From Sphaerimonospora cavernae (GTDB lineage: Bacteria > Actinomycetota > Actinomycetes > Streptosporangiales > Streptosporangiaceae), in the NCBI RefSeq assembly GCF_042435035.1, contig NZ_JBHMQT010000072.1:1-64000 (forward strand): 64,000 nucleotides of DNA, in the 5' to 3' direction. The notes beneath the pieces were generated by a model that searched no databases, had not been told where the DNA came from, and worked only from the letters and a program-made list of their open reading frames with translations. This document shows, piece after piece, positions 15,369 to 23,058 of this stretch. A program made the position numbers and the translations under genes. The stretch's first letter is position 1. Each line of letters opens with the position of its first letter.

Positions 15369-16550
15369 ATGGACCCCGTGCGCAATCCCTACGCCCCCGG
15401 CGCGGGCCAACGGCCTCCGGAGCTCGCGGGGCGCGACCGTGAGTTGCAGCAGTTCGAGATCGTGCTCGAACGGGTGGCCCGCGGCCGCCCGGAGCGGAGC
15501 ATGGTGCTGACCGGTCTGCGCGGCGTCGGCAAGACCGTCCTGCTCAACACGTTCAAGTCCATGGCCATGCAGCGGCTGTGGGGCACCGGAAAGATCGAGG
15601 CCAGGCCGGACCAGTCGATCCGCCGCTCGATCGCCGCCGCGCTGCACATGGCCACGAGGGAGCTCGCCCCCCGGCACCGGGCGCCCGAACGCATCGAGGA
15701 GTTCCTCGGCGTGCTCAAGGCGTTCGCGATGCGCGACCCGGCCGCGGCCAAGGGCGCCTCCCACTGGTCGCCCGCCATCGACGTGCCGGCCTCCCGGGGC
15801 CGGGCCGACTCGGGTGACCTGGAGATCGATCTCACCGAGCTGTTCGTCGACGCCGCCGGTGTCGCGACCGATCTCGGCGTCGGCATCGCACTGTTCATCG
15901 ACGAGATGCAGGACGTGCGGGCGCCGGACGTCTCGGCCCTGTGCGCGGCCTGTCATGAGCTGTCCCAGATCGGGGGGCCGCTGATCGTGGTCGGCGCCGG
16001 TCTGCCGCACCTGCCGAGTGTGCTGTCGGCCAGCAAGAGCTACTCGGAGCGGTTATTCCGATATGCCCGGATCGACCGGCTGGATCGGGATGCCGCGGAT
16101 CTGGCGCTGATCGTCCCCGCTGCCCGCGAGGAGGTCGAGTTCACCCCTGACGCGCTCGACGCGCTCTACGAGGCGGCCGACGGTTATCCCTACTTCGTCC
16201 AGGCGTACGGCAAAGTCGCCTGGGATCTCGCGCCACGCAGCCCGATCACGGCCGATGACATCAGGGTGTCGGCCCCGGAGGCGGAGGAGGAACTCGCCGT
16301 CGGCTTCTTCGGCAGCCGGTATGAGCGGGCGACGCCGGCCGAGCGTGACTACATGCATGCGATGGCCCAGTTGGGTGACGATCCGGTGCCGACGGCCGAC
16401 GTCGCGGTGTCGCTCGGCCGCAAGCCGTCCAGCCTGTCTCCGGCCCGGGACAGCCTCATCAAGAAGGGGCTGATCTACAGCGCGGAGCGTGGGCTGATCG
16501 GGTTCACCGTCCCCCACTTCGGGAGGTTCCTCCGTGCCCAGCCGATCTAG
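15369..16550 (+). CDS. AAA family ATPase (Orc1/Cdc6-style ATP-binding protein)
   Basis: 393 residues from ATG 15369 (MDPVRNPYAPGAGQRPPELAGR). Walker A 'GLRGVGKT' near residue 48, Walker B 'ALFIDEMQD' near 173, sensor-like 'IVVGAGLPHLP', then a C-terminal winged-helix-like part ('TPAERDYMHAMAQLG...SLSPARDSLIKKGLI'). This is the common actinobacterial layout of an ATPase plus DNA-binding wHTH. The earlier possible start at 15168 would add a Pro/Ala-rich stretch with non-coding character. Monocistronic, with its own hairpin terminator. Confidence 0.75.
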   Translation: MDPVRNPYAPGAGQRPPELAGRDRELQQFEIVLERVARGRPERSMVLTGLRGVGKTVLLNTFKSMAMQRLWGTGKIEARPDQSIRRSIAAALHMATRELAPRHRAPERIEEFLGVLKAFAMRDPAAAKGASHWSPAIDVPASRGRADSGDLEIDLTELFVDAAGVATDLGVGIALFIDEMQDVRAPDVSALCAACHELSQIGGPLIVVGAGLPHLPSVLSASKSYSERLFRYARIDRLDRDAADLALIVPAAREEVEFTPDALDALYEAADGYPYFVQAYGKVAWDLAPRSPITADDIRVSAPEAEEELAVGFFGSRYERATPAERDYMHAMAQLGDDPVPTADVAVSLGRKPSSLSPARDSLIKKGLIYSAERGLIGFTVPHFGRFLRAQPI

Positions 16551-16583
16551 ACCAGTCTCCTGATTCCTGGGGACCCCATAGAC

Positions 16584-16627
16584 CTCTCTACGGCTTTCTA
16601 GAGGGGAAGCTAGAGAGCCGTAGAGAG
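16584..16627 (+). terminator. 18-bp hairpin terminator after the AAA ATPase
   Basis: Arms 16584-16601 (CTCTCTACGGCTTTCTAG) and 16610-16627, 8-base loop. The single non-Watson-Crick position is a U-G wobble in plus-strand RNA. Confidence 0.75.
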
Positions 16628-16656
16628 CTGAATTCCGGCACGTCCGGCGCCTCGAT

Positions 16657-16708
16657 GCGGGAATCTATGCCTGTATAGCCTCAGACCGATACAGGCATAG
16701 ATTCCCGC
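16657..16708 (-). terminator. 20-bp perfect inverted repeat overlapping the MauE-like stop codon
   Basis: GCGGGAATCTATGCCTGTAT (16657-16676) pairs perfectly with 16689-16708 across a 12-base loop. The right arm lies in the last codons of the minus-strand gene and its stop codon is in the loop. Likely terminator between convergent genes; the overlap with coding sequence is unusual. Confidence 0.6.
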
Positions 16709-17577
16709 AGAGAGGGGAGCGGCTGATCGTCGTCGGTGACGACGGCGGCCCGGACGGTCGGGCGGCGGCCGTCCAGCTGGACGGCGAACACGACCTCGAT
16801 GCCGTCTCTCCCTGGAAAGACGAAGAACCGCCAGCACAGCTCACGCCAGGTGTCGGTGGGTTCGTCTGATTCCAGCATCCCGCTATGCGTCCGCCATGCC
16901 GTACTGGTCTTCAGGCGGGCCAGGGCCCGGGCGGCGGGCTGCGGGCGCTGCTCGCACGGCAGGCGGTGACGCAGCCGGGCCACGGCGGCATCGATCTCGG
17001 GAGACAGGACGAGCAGCAGCATCACGAGGCCGCCCAGCCAGACACCCGCCGGAGCCACCGGGGCTCTTGATGACAAGGCCGACAACGCATCGGCCCAGGT
17101 GACGTGCTCCAGCGCGACGATGACCGCCATCGCCGTCAGGGCCGTGGTCCGCCCGATGGACCGCAGTCCGATCGGTGCCGAGCTGACCTCTCCGAAGCAG
17201 CCGCATCCGACATCGGGCCGGCGACGGCGCAGATCCAGCAGGACGTACGTCGCGACCGCGAAGAACGCCACCGACGGCCAGCGCGCGGCGGGGTGATCGA
17301 CGAACACCAGTCCGGCGGCGAACACGAACTCGGCCGCCGCGCAGAGGATCGTCATCGGGGTCGCGAACCGCTCCGGCACGAGCGCCGCCGGCCCGAGGCG
17401 GCTCAGTGAGCCCGGAGAGACCTCGGCCGACCCCTCTCGATGGCGGGCGATCATGGCCAGTTTGGCGACTCCGCCCAGGGCCAGCACCACCACCAGGATC
17501 GGCAGGGCGGCCGTCGCGACGACATCAAGGCCCGCAAGCCCGGAAAGCGTTGGAAGCCCGGAAAGCGTTGGAAGCAC
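16681..17577 (-). CDS. MauE/DoxX-like integral membrane protein with C-terminal soluble domain
   Basis: 298 residues. The membrane part has about five hydrophobic segments and the typical 'GCGCFGEVSSAPIG' motif of MauE-type proteins, which support thiol redox or disulfide-dependent maturation of periplasmic partners. About 90 soluble residues follow ('TWRELCWRFFVFPGRDGIEVVFAVQLDG'). The GTG start lies 3 bases after the upstream gene's stop, so the two are co-transcribed and coupled. Residues 2-13 are a perfect LPTLSG duplication coded by two 18-bp repeats (17539-17574). Confidence 0.7.
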   Translation of the reverse strand: MLPTLSGLPTLSGLAGLDVVATAALPILVVVLALGGVAKLAMIARHREGSAEVSPGSLSRLGPAALVPERFATPMTILCAAAEFVFAAGLVFVDHPAARWPSVAFFAVATYVLLDLRRRRPDVGCGCFGEVSSAPIGLRSIGRTTALTAMAVIVALEHVTWADALSALSSRAPVAPAGVWLGGLVMLLLVLSPEIDAAVARLRHRLPCEQRPQPAARALARLKTSTAWRTHSGMLESDEPTDTWRELCWRFFVFPGRDGIEVVFAVQLDGRRPTVRAAVVTDDDQPLPSLRESMPVSV

Positions 17578-17580
17578 CGT

Positions 17581-18612
17581 TCACCCCAATCCGATGCGGG
17601 CGTTGAAACAGCCCTTGGTCAAGTCTCCACCGAGTTCGACGTACGCCGCGGGGGACAACTCCACGAGCCTCCCGCGCGGCGAGGTGCCGCATTCCAGGCA
17701 TCGGTCGCAGAACCGCCCGGCCACGCACCCGCAGCCCACGATGGGCAGCACACCTGCCCGGCCGTCGCACACGTTGCGCACCTCGAGCATGGAACCGAGT
17801 GCGAGGTACGGCAGGCCGGCGCAGGAGAGACCGACGTCGTCGCAGCCGACGTCGTCCGCCTCCAGCATCGGATAGGCCACGCCGTACTCATCGAGGTCGG
17901 CCCACACGGCAGCGCCGGAGATCTTCGACTGCGCCCCGCCGTACGTCGCGGACGGCGGCGGCACGGCCCGCGCATGGTAAGGCGGCTGCGAGGTCGCCGG
18001 CAGATGTGCCAGCGCGGTGCCGTCGTCCAGCACACCGATCGCGTCGAAGAGGTAGCCGGGCGCGAGCTGCGGATGCCGCACCCGGATCCTGCCGGAGAAG
18101 CGGTAGGGGACCACGATCGAGCGCGTTCTCCGATGCGCGCCGCCATCGAGCTCGATCGTGAGGTCCCGGCTGCCGCGTACGTCACGGATGATCCCGGTGA
18201 TTCGGGTGATGTCAGCCCAGATCCGCTCGGCGACCGTGCCGGATCGCAGCGCCCGGATGACGACCCGGGCCCCGACGGGGAGATCGGCGGGCGGCACCGA
18301 TGCCCCCCGCCACGCGGTCGCCCGGGGAGCGACGACCAGCCGACGTTCCTCCCCCGCGTCGTCCTCAAGGATGATCAGGTGCGGGCTGATGTCGAGGACG
18401 CGACCGCTGACCGCGAGGAGCCGTACCTCGCTTCCCGCGCCGGGACTCCCGGCTGCCCCCTCCCCGGTGCTCTCATTTCCGGCGTTACCATCCCGCTTGT
18501 CCGGTCCGTCCCGTCTGTCGAGCCCGTCGAGCTTTGGGGCCGGAGGCCGGAGGTCGCGGCCCAGCGCGGCCGCCGCCAGCATTCGTCTTCGCTCCACATC
18601 CCGGTACGGCAT
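17581..18612 (-). CDS. Cysteine-rich protein with RlpA-like double-psi beta-barrel end
   Basis: About 343 residues from ATG 18612 (MPYRDVERRRMLAAAALGRD). The middle forms a beta-rich region; the last ~90 residues ('GSMLEVRN...GRAGVLPIVGCGC...GRLVELSPAAYVELGG') follow the RlpA/DPBB pattern, with nine or more cysteines (GCDDVGLSC, VC, CGC, FCDRCLEC, KGC). A Ser/Pro/Arg linker separates an N-terminal stretch with no obvious signal peptide. Its neighbour is MauE-like, so the Cys may be oxidised or delivered by that partner (inference). The longer frame upstream to 18825 looks non-coding. Confidence 0.6.
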   Translation of the reverse strand: MPYRDVERRRMLAAAALGRDLRPPAPKLDGLDRRDGPDKRDGNAGNESTGEGAAGSPGAGSEVRLLAVSGRVLDISPHLIILEDDAGEERRLVVAPRATAWRGASVPPADLPVGARVVIRALRSGTVAERIWADITRITGIIRDVRGSRDLTIELDGGAHRRTRSIVVPYRFSGRIRVRHPQLAPGYLFDAIGVLDDGTALAHLPATSQPPYHARAVPPPSATYGGAQSKISGAAVWADLDEYGVAYPMLEADDVGCDDVGLSCAGLPYLALGSMLEVRNVCDGRAGVLPIVGCGCVAGRFCDRCLECGTSPRGRLVELSPAAYVELGGDLTKGCFNARIGLG

Positions 18613-18896
18613 CGCCCCTCCCGTTTCTACCTTCACATGCCGCCCGGTCTGGCACGGATGGATCCATCGGTGAGAAACAGTCGGGGGAGAAACATTCCTC
18701 CTCCCGGTGCAACGTGTTATCTCCCGCTTCGGGGCAAAATCCGTCCGCGGCCCGTCCGCGTCGCCGAGGAACCCACCGCCGAGCTTGTGTGATCTTTGCC
18801 GATGGCGGTGCGAAACCAGGATCACGGTTCAGCCGGATCCCAGGGCTGGGCTGCGATTCTGGCACGACACGCCCTCCAGGCCAGGCTGGTGATCGC

Positions 18897-19391
18897 ATGA
18901 TCGTGGAGCACGAGGAGTTCCGCACGTACGTCCTGTCCCGTGGGACGGCTCTGCTGCGGGTCGCCAACCAGCTCACGGGGAACCCCAGCGACGCCGAGGA
19001 CCTGCTGCAGTCCGCCCTGACGAAGACATATCTGGCCTGGGACCGGATCAAGGACCGATCGTCCCTCGACGGCTACGTGCGACGGACCATGGTGAACATC
19101 AACATCTCCTGGTGGCGGCGGCGCAGGTTTGAGGAGTTCCCCTCGGAGGAGCTTCCCGAGGCGCCGCCCCAGCACGACCCGCGGCATTGGCACGACGAAC
19201 TTGAGCAGGCGCTCGCCCGGCTCCCTGCCAGGCAGCGGACCGCCATCGTGCTGCGCTACTACGAGGACATGACCGAGCCCGAGATCGCCAGAACGCTCGG
19301 GATCAGCGTGGGCACGGTCAAGAGCACGGTCTCCCGGGGGATGGCCAAGCTCCGCGGCGACCTGGTGGTGTCGGCCGCCGAGCCCCGGTGA
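18897..19391 (+). CDS. RNA polymerase sigma factor, SigE family (ECF)
   Basis: 164 residues. Region 2 ('FRTYVLSRGTALLRVANQLTGNPSDAEDLLQSALTK') and region 4 ('RLPARQRTAIVLRYYEDMTEPEIARTLGISVGTVKS') give the standard two-domain ECF layout of the actinobacterial SigE family (~165 residues). ATG 18897 fits this length; the frame remains open upstream but has no region-1 homology. Divergent from the DPBB/MauE operon, with no anti-sigma gene adjacent, which is common for this family. Confidence 0.85.
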   Translation: MIVEHEEFRTYVLSRGTALLRVANQLTGNPSDAEDLLQSALTKTYLAWDRIKDRSSLDGYVRRTMVNINISWWRRRRFEEFPSEELPEAPPQHDPRHWHDELEQALARLPARQRTAIVLRYYEDMTEPEIARTLGISVGTVKSTVSRGMAKLRGDLVVSAAEPR

Positions 19392-19456
19392 ACCGGCCCG
19401 CCATCCCTCGCTTCAGGCGGTCGAAACCCATGGTGCCCGGCTTCCGTGGTCGATCG

Positions 19457-20350
19457 TCACCGTTCGCAGACGATGCCGTCGCCGTCCCTGTCGATGTACC
19501 AGTCGTACTCGGGGTCGATCCCGCGCCGGTAGGGGCCGTAGTTGTGCTGGATCGCCTCTTCGCAGGTCCCGAACCGTGGGTCATCGCCGGTTCCGTCCGG
19601 CTGCGGGTTCGGCGTGGCCTCGGGGGCCGGTGACTGGCCGGTCGTCGGGGGTGGGGTCCGCAGGTCGTCGGCGCCGGTCTCCAGCAGCGGGGACAGCTCC
19701 GGGAATTCGTACACCTCGGGCGAGGGGCCCGTCGGCTCGACCGGTGACACGGCGAGGCCGCTCTGGTCCTGGTCGGTGCCCGGCGGGATCTCCATCGAAT
19801 AGCGCCTGTCGTAGGTGTCGGGCGCCAGGCAGATCCCCGACCAGATCCTCAGGCGATCGGCCTGGGCTCGCATCTGCTCGGCATCCTGCCACGCCGTGTA
19901 CCGGTGTACGGGGTAGCTCCCCGCGATGTAGTCTGCCGCGATCTGCGCGTAACCGTTCCTGACCAGGTCCCCATTGACGAAGACGCCCTTGGGCGACCAG
20001 GCGTAGAGGAGGTAGGCGCCGTCCTGGACCTCCAGCTTCGGCTCAAGCTGAAGGTACGCCGGCCGGCCGGCGGGGAGCAGTTCGGACAGGTGGGCGAACG
20101 CCTCCTCGAACCAGCAGACGCCCGGGTCGGGCGCGTCGGCATCCCGCAGCCGGACGCGTACGGTCGCGCCCTTCGAGGTGGTGACCTCGAACTGGTCTCC
20201 GTCGATGACCTTCTTCACGGTCACCTCGACCGCGTCCTTGGGCACGCTCTTCGGCCGGGTCCCGGCCGTCGCGGGGCTCGCGGCGGCGAGGGGAACCGCG
20301 ATGGCGACAGAGGCGAGTACGGCGGACGCGGCGCGCGGGGGGAAACGCAC
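19457..20350 (-). CDS. Secreted SNase-like nuclease with C-terminal Excalibur domain
   Basis: 297 residues. Signal peptide MRFPPRAASAVLASVAIAVPLAAASPATA, then a thermonuclease-like fold ('VKKVIDGDQFEV', 'VRLRDADAPDPG', 'AYLLYAW..KGVFVNGDLVRNGYA'). The usual catalytic Arg/Glu context is only partly kept, so activity is uncertain. A Pro/Thr-rich linker leads to 'FGTCEEAIQHNYGPYRRG..PEYDWYIDRDGDGIVCER', the Ca-binding Excalibur motif DxDxDGxxCE. Convergent with the sigma factor gene. Confidence 0.8.
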   Translation of the reverse strand: MRFPPRAASAVLASVAIAVPLAAASPATAGTRPKSVPKDAVEVTVKKVIDGDQFEVTTSKGATVRVRLRDADAPDPGVCWFEEAFAHLSELLPAGRPAYLQLEPKLEVQDGAYLLYAWSPKGVFVNGDLVRNGYAQIAADYIAGSYPVHRYTAWQDAEQMRAQADRLRIWSGICLAPDTYDRRYSMEIPPGTDQDQSGLAVSPVEPTGPSPEVYEFPELSPLLETGADDLRTPPPTTGQSPAPEATPNPQPDGTGDDPRFGTCEEAIQHNYGPYRRGIDPEYDWYIDRDGDGIVCER

Positions 20351-20549
20351 GGGCTGACTCCAGAAGCTTGATGGGGGACGGCGAGTCGCCGGTGGGGCGC
20401 GACTCGGTGCTTGACTGCGGCGGGCGCCTTCGGATTACGCAGTCCATCAGAAATCCATGATTTTCGCCAGCGCGGCGCACCCTTCTGTTGTCCCTTTTTT
20501 CCGGCAATTCGGGATCGTCCCGTACGGGCATCGCCCCCCGGCGTACGGA

Positions 20550-21032
20550 TCAACTCGCGGGCGCCCTGCGCGGCACGCCGGCGGTGGCGCAGGGCCGTAC
20601 GACATCACGGATCACGCGCAGCGCCTCCAGGAACCGGTCGAGTTGGTCCGGGGAGAGCAGCCCGGTGAACCAGGTCTCGATGTCCTTGAGGTGCTGGGGG
20701 AGCACCTGCTCCAGGCGTGCCGCGCCGGCTTCGGTCAAGGCGGCGTACGAGGCACGTCGGTCGCTGGCGCACGGGTGCCGGGCCACCAGGCCTTCGCGTT
20801 CGAGGCGGTCGACCACGCGGGTGATGCCACTGGTGGACAGGGACGTCTGCGCGGCGAGGTCGCTCATCCGCAGCCGCTGCTCCGGGGAGCGGGCCAGCCG
20901 GATGAGGGTCTCGAAGTCGACCTCGGAGATGCCCGCTTCGGCGAAGGTGGGGTTCGTCTTGCCGGTCAGCCCGGTGAACACCTCCGCCAGCAGGCCCATC
21001 GCTGTGAGGCGAGGGTCATCGAAAGGGTCCAT
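20550..21032 (-). CDS. MarR-family transcriptional regulator
   Basis: 160 residues with the winged-helix core 'RMSDLAAQTSLSTSGITRVVDRLEREGLVARHPCASDRRASYAALTEAG' near the middle; length fits MarR. Divergent from the yceI-like gene with a 98-bp gap holding repeated GATAGTTG boxes; MarR-YceI pairs of this kind normally autoregulate and control the divergent gene. Confidence 0.85.
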   Translation of the reverse strand: MDPFDDPRLTAMGLLAEVFTGLTGKTNPTFAEAGISEVDFETLIRLARSPEQRLRMSDLAAQTSLSTSGITRVVDRLEREGLVARHPCASDRRASYAALTEAGAARLEQVLPQHLKDIETWFTGLLSPDQLDRFLEALRVIRDVVRPCATAGVPRRAPAS

Positions 21033-21049
21033 GGTCGAAGTCTACGACA

Positions 21050-21115
21050 GATAGTTGACATGCGGAATAGTTCTCCTGTAGATAGTTGTAGTAGCAGACA
21101 TCCACGTCGCAACTA
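21050..21115 (+). promoter_or_regulatory. Divergent marR/yceI operator-promoter
   Basis: TTGACA (21055-21060) and TAGATA (21079-21084), spacing 18, form a promoter toward yceI. Copies of GATAGTTG at 21050-21057 and 21081-21088, a variant GAATAGTT at 21065-21072, and an inverted CAACTAC at 21110-21116 surround it and are the likely MarR sites. Confidence 0.55.
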
Positions 21116-21130
21116 CCTCGGAGGGCAGCA

Positions 21131-21694
21131 ATGAGCGTTCGTGAGTGGGAGGGCGTCAAGATCCCCACGCCTGGTGAGTTCGGACTCGACCTTGCCCACA
21201 CGCGAGTCGGCTTCGTCGTCAAGCACATGATGGTCAGCAAGGTCCGCGGCCACTTCGGCGAGTTCGACGGCAAGATCGTGATCGCGGAGGACCCGCTGGA
21301 GTCGACCGTCGAGGCCATGCTCAAGACCGGCACCATCGAGACCGGCGTCGCCGACCGTGACGCGCATCTGCGGAGCGACGACTTCCTCTCGGCCGACAAG
21401 TTCCCCGAGCTCACCTTCCGCGGCACCCGGATCACGGACCACTCCGGCGATGAGTTCACGCTCGTCGGCGACCTGACCATTCGTGACGTGACCAAGGAAG
21501 TCGAGCTCAAGGTCGAGTTCAACGGGGCCGCCACCAACCCCTGGGGTCAGGAGATCTTCGGCTTCTCCGCCGAGACCGAGATCGACCGCGAGGAGTTCGG
21601 CCTGACCTGGAACCAGGCCCTGGAGGCCGGCGGCGTCCTGGTCGGCAAGAAGGTCAAGATCGAGATCGAGGGCGAGGCCATCCGTAAGGCCTGA
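21131..21694 (+). CDS. YceI-family lipid-binding protein
   Basis: 187 residues, cytoplasmic form without signal peptide. YceI marks: 'HTRVGFVVKHMMVSKVRGHFGEFDGKI', 'DAHLRSDDFLSADKFPELTF', 'LTIRDVTKEVELKVEF'. The lipocalin-like barrel binds isoprenoid or other long hydrophobic ligands. GGAGG-6-ATG start. Probably controlled by the divergent MarR. Confidence 0.9.
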   Translation: MSVREWEGVKIPTPGEFGLDLAHTRVGFVVKHMMVSKVRGHFGEFDGKIVIAEDPLESTVEAMLKTGTIETGVADRDAHLRSDDFLSADKFPELTFRGTRITDHSGDEFTLVGDLTIRDVTKEVELKVEFNGAATNPWGQEIFGFSAETEIDREEFGLTWNQALEAGGVLVGKKVKIEIEGEAIRKA

Positions 21695-21759
21695 GCCGAT
21701 CTCCGCCCTTCGGGTCGTGATCGGTATGGTCCCGGCGAGAGTCGCAGGACCGCCGCGCT

Positions 21760-21810
21760 GTATCCACAGCCTGACCACAGCCCTTGTCCACAGCTTGTGG
21801 ATAAGGGCTG
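21760..21810. promoter_or_regulatory. DnaA-box cluster in a 33-bp near-palindrome
   Basis: DnaA-box-like 9-mers: GTATCCACA (21760-21768), TTGTCCACA (21784-21792, actinobacterial consensus) and TGTGGATAA (21796-21804, reverse of TTATCCACA). The last two are arms of CAGCCCTTgTCCACA...TGTGGAtAAGGGCTG (21778-21810), paired apart from one position. It could titrate DnaA, or act as the yceI terminator hairpin. Confidence 0.5.
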
Positions 21811-21983
21811 TGCATGGAGCTGGGGACAACCGTGCGTGCCGGTGGACGGGGCATGCACTTCCTGCGCATATCGTCGGAGTGAGTGACTCACGAGGCGTGC
21901 CGGACAGACCGGCGAACCCGGTCGCGATTCCGCTTTGCCGCGTTGCGCGATCGCCGGTACGCTGTCCTGAGCAACTCCAACGG

Positions 21984-22073
21984 GGAGGCTTCGCCTAGTC
22001 AGGTCTATGGCGCCGCACTGCTAATGCGGTTTGGGTTTACCGCCCATCCGGGGTTCAAATCCCCGAGCCTCCG
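21984..22073 (+). tRNA. tRNA-Ser (anticodon GCT)
   Basis: Acceptor arms GGAGGCT (21984-21990) and AGCCTCC (22066-22072) with discriminator G. The anticodon stem CCGCA/TGCGG encloses CTGCTAA with GCT at 22020-22022; a long variable arm (class II) and a GGTTCAAAT T-loop follow. CCA is not encoded. Confidence 0.95.
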
Positions 22074-22079
22074 CAGATC

Positions 22080-22114
22080 AAAGCCCCTCTCGCTTTCGTA
22101 GCGAGGGGGGCTTT
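22080..22114 (+). terminator. tRNA-Ser terminator hairpin
   Basis: AAAGCCCCTCTCGCT (22080-22094) pairs with 22100-22114 with one mismatch, loop TTCGT. Confidence 0.7.
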
Positions 22115-22143
22115 GTCGATCTCCAGAGCCGTGAGGGTTGCGA

Positions 22144-22300
22144 TTAGTCGTCGTCTCCCCAGACAGCGGTGCCTATACGCTCGCTCGCGTCCTTGACCTG
22201 GAGACCGGCGACGTGGGTGTACCGCTCGGTGGTCGTGACGCGGGCGTGGCCGAGGATCTCTTGCACGACGCGGATGGGTACGCCCTGCTCGACGAGGAGC
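22144..22300 (-). pseudogene. Tyrosine recombinase C-terminal remnant beside tRNA-Ser
   Basis: The minus strand encodes 'LLVEQGVPIRVVQEILGHARVTTTERYTHVAG', the last catalytic block (LGH...Y) of an XerC/phage-type integrase. Only about 50 residues are recognisable; the upstream frame breaks into unrelated sequence. Placement 70 bases after a tRNA gene marks an old integration site whose element has been lost. Confidence 0.7.
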
Positions 22301-22366
22301 GGGTCGACGGCGACGGGATGATCAGGCAGGCGAAGGCTTGCGCGCCGCGCATGAGAAAGTGATCTC

Positions 22367-22795
22367 GTGGTCGACCATCCTTCTGGACCCATCAACTACT
22401 GGCTCGCGGTGTGGGAGCTGAACAACTTCTACGCCCGTCAGCCTGAGCAGGGCGAAGGACGGCGAATGTGGGCGGAGACGGCCATGTACGCGCTTGCCAG
22501 AGCCGAGGGCGCAGGGCTGGACATCATCACCGCCAACATGAGCCGATTCCACCTGCGTGCATGTCTGATCGACGACCTCGGCCCTACGGGCTCACCGCTC
22601 TTGAACCCCGATGCCCTCGCCGTGGACATCCTTGCGGCCCTCCCTCTTCAACGAGAAGACGCCGCGGAGTGGGCCCCCAACTGGCAACAGCGGTCCCACA
22701 CGGAAATTCGGGCCCTCCGTCAGTGCAAGAATCTATTGGCACCGGCCCAGATCATCCGTAACTATCTGTCGACGACGCCGACGGCAAGAGCTTGA
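22367..22795 (+). CDS. Hypothetical protein, 142 residues
   Basis: GTG start at 22367; 142 soluble residues, Trp- and Ala-rich ('YWLAVWELNNFYARQPEQGEGRRMWAETAMYALARAEGAG'). No known domain recognised. Codon bias is coding-like. It lies just past the integrase scar and may be accessory. The 22796-23058 gap after it holds no clear gene. Confidence 0.5.
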   Translation: MVDHPSGPINYWLAVWELNNFYARQPEQGEGRRMWAETAMYALARAEGAGLDIITANMSRFHLRACLIDDLGPTGSPLLNPDALAVDILAALPLQREDAAEWAPNWQQRSHTEIRALRQCKNLLAPAQIIRNYLSTTPTARA

Positions 22796-23058
22796 TCAGT
22801 GGTTAGCTCTCCGCGAGCAACTTCCCTAGCAGATGGGAGGGATAGGCGTGTGATCGCCGTCGGGCCATTGCCGTGCCAACATCGGCCGTCGGCTACACGC
22901 GGCGGCGGAAGAACGGGTATGCCTCCGGCCGGCCCTTCTGATCGGTCGAGACGCTCCAATGCGTCAGCGTCCAACCGCACGCCTCGATGCCCTCGATCAT
23001 TTCTGCCCACCCGGACACCGACCCGGACATCCCGTGGTGGTGAGAGCAGACTGACGTC

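Noticed and set aside
17440..18792. 450-codon plus-strand frame opposite the MauE/DPBB genes
   Set aside because: Low-complexity composition, no ribosome-binding site, and the opposite strand encodes recognisable proteins.
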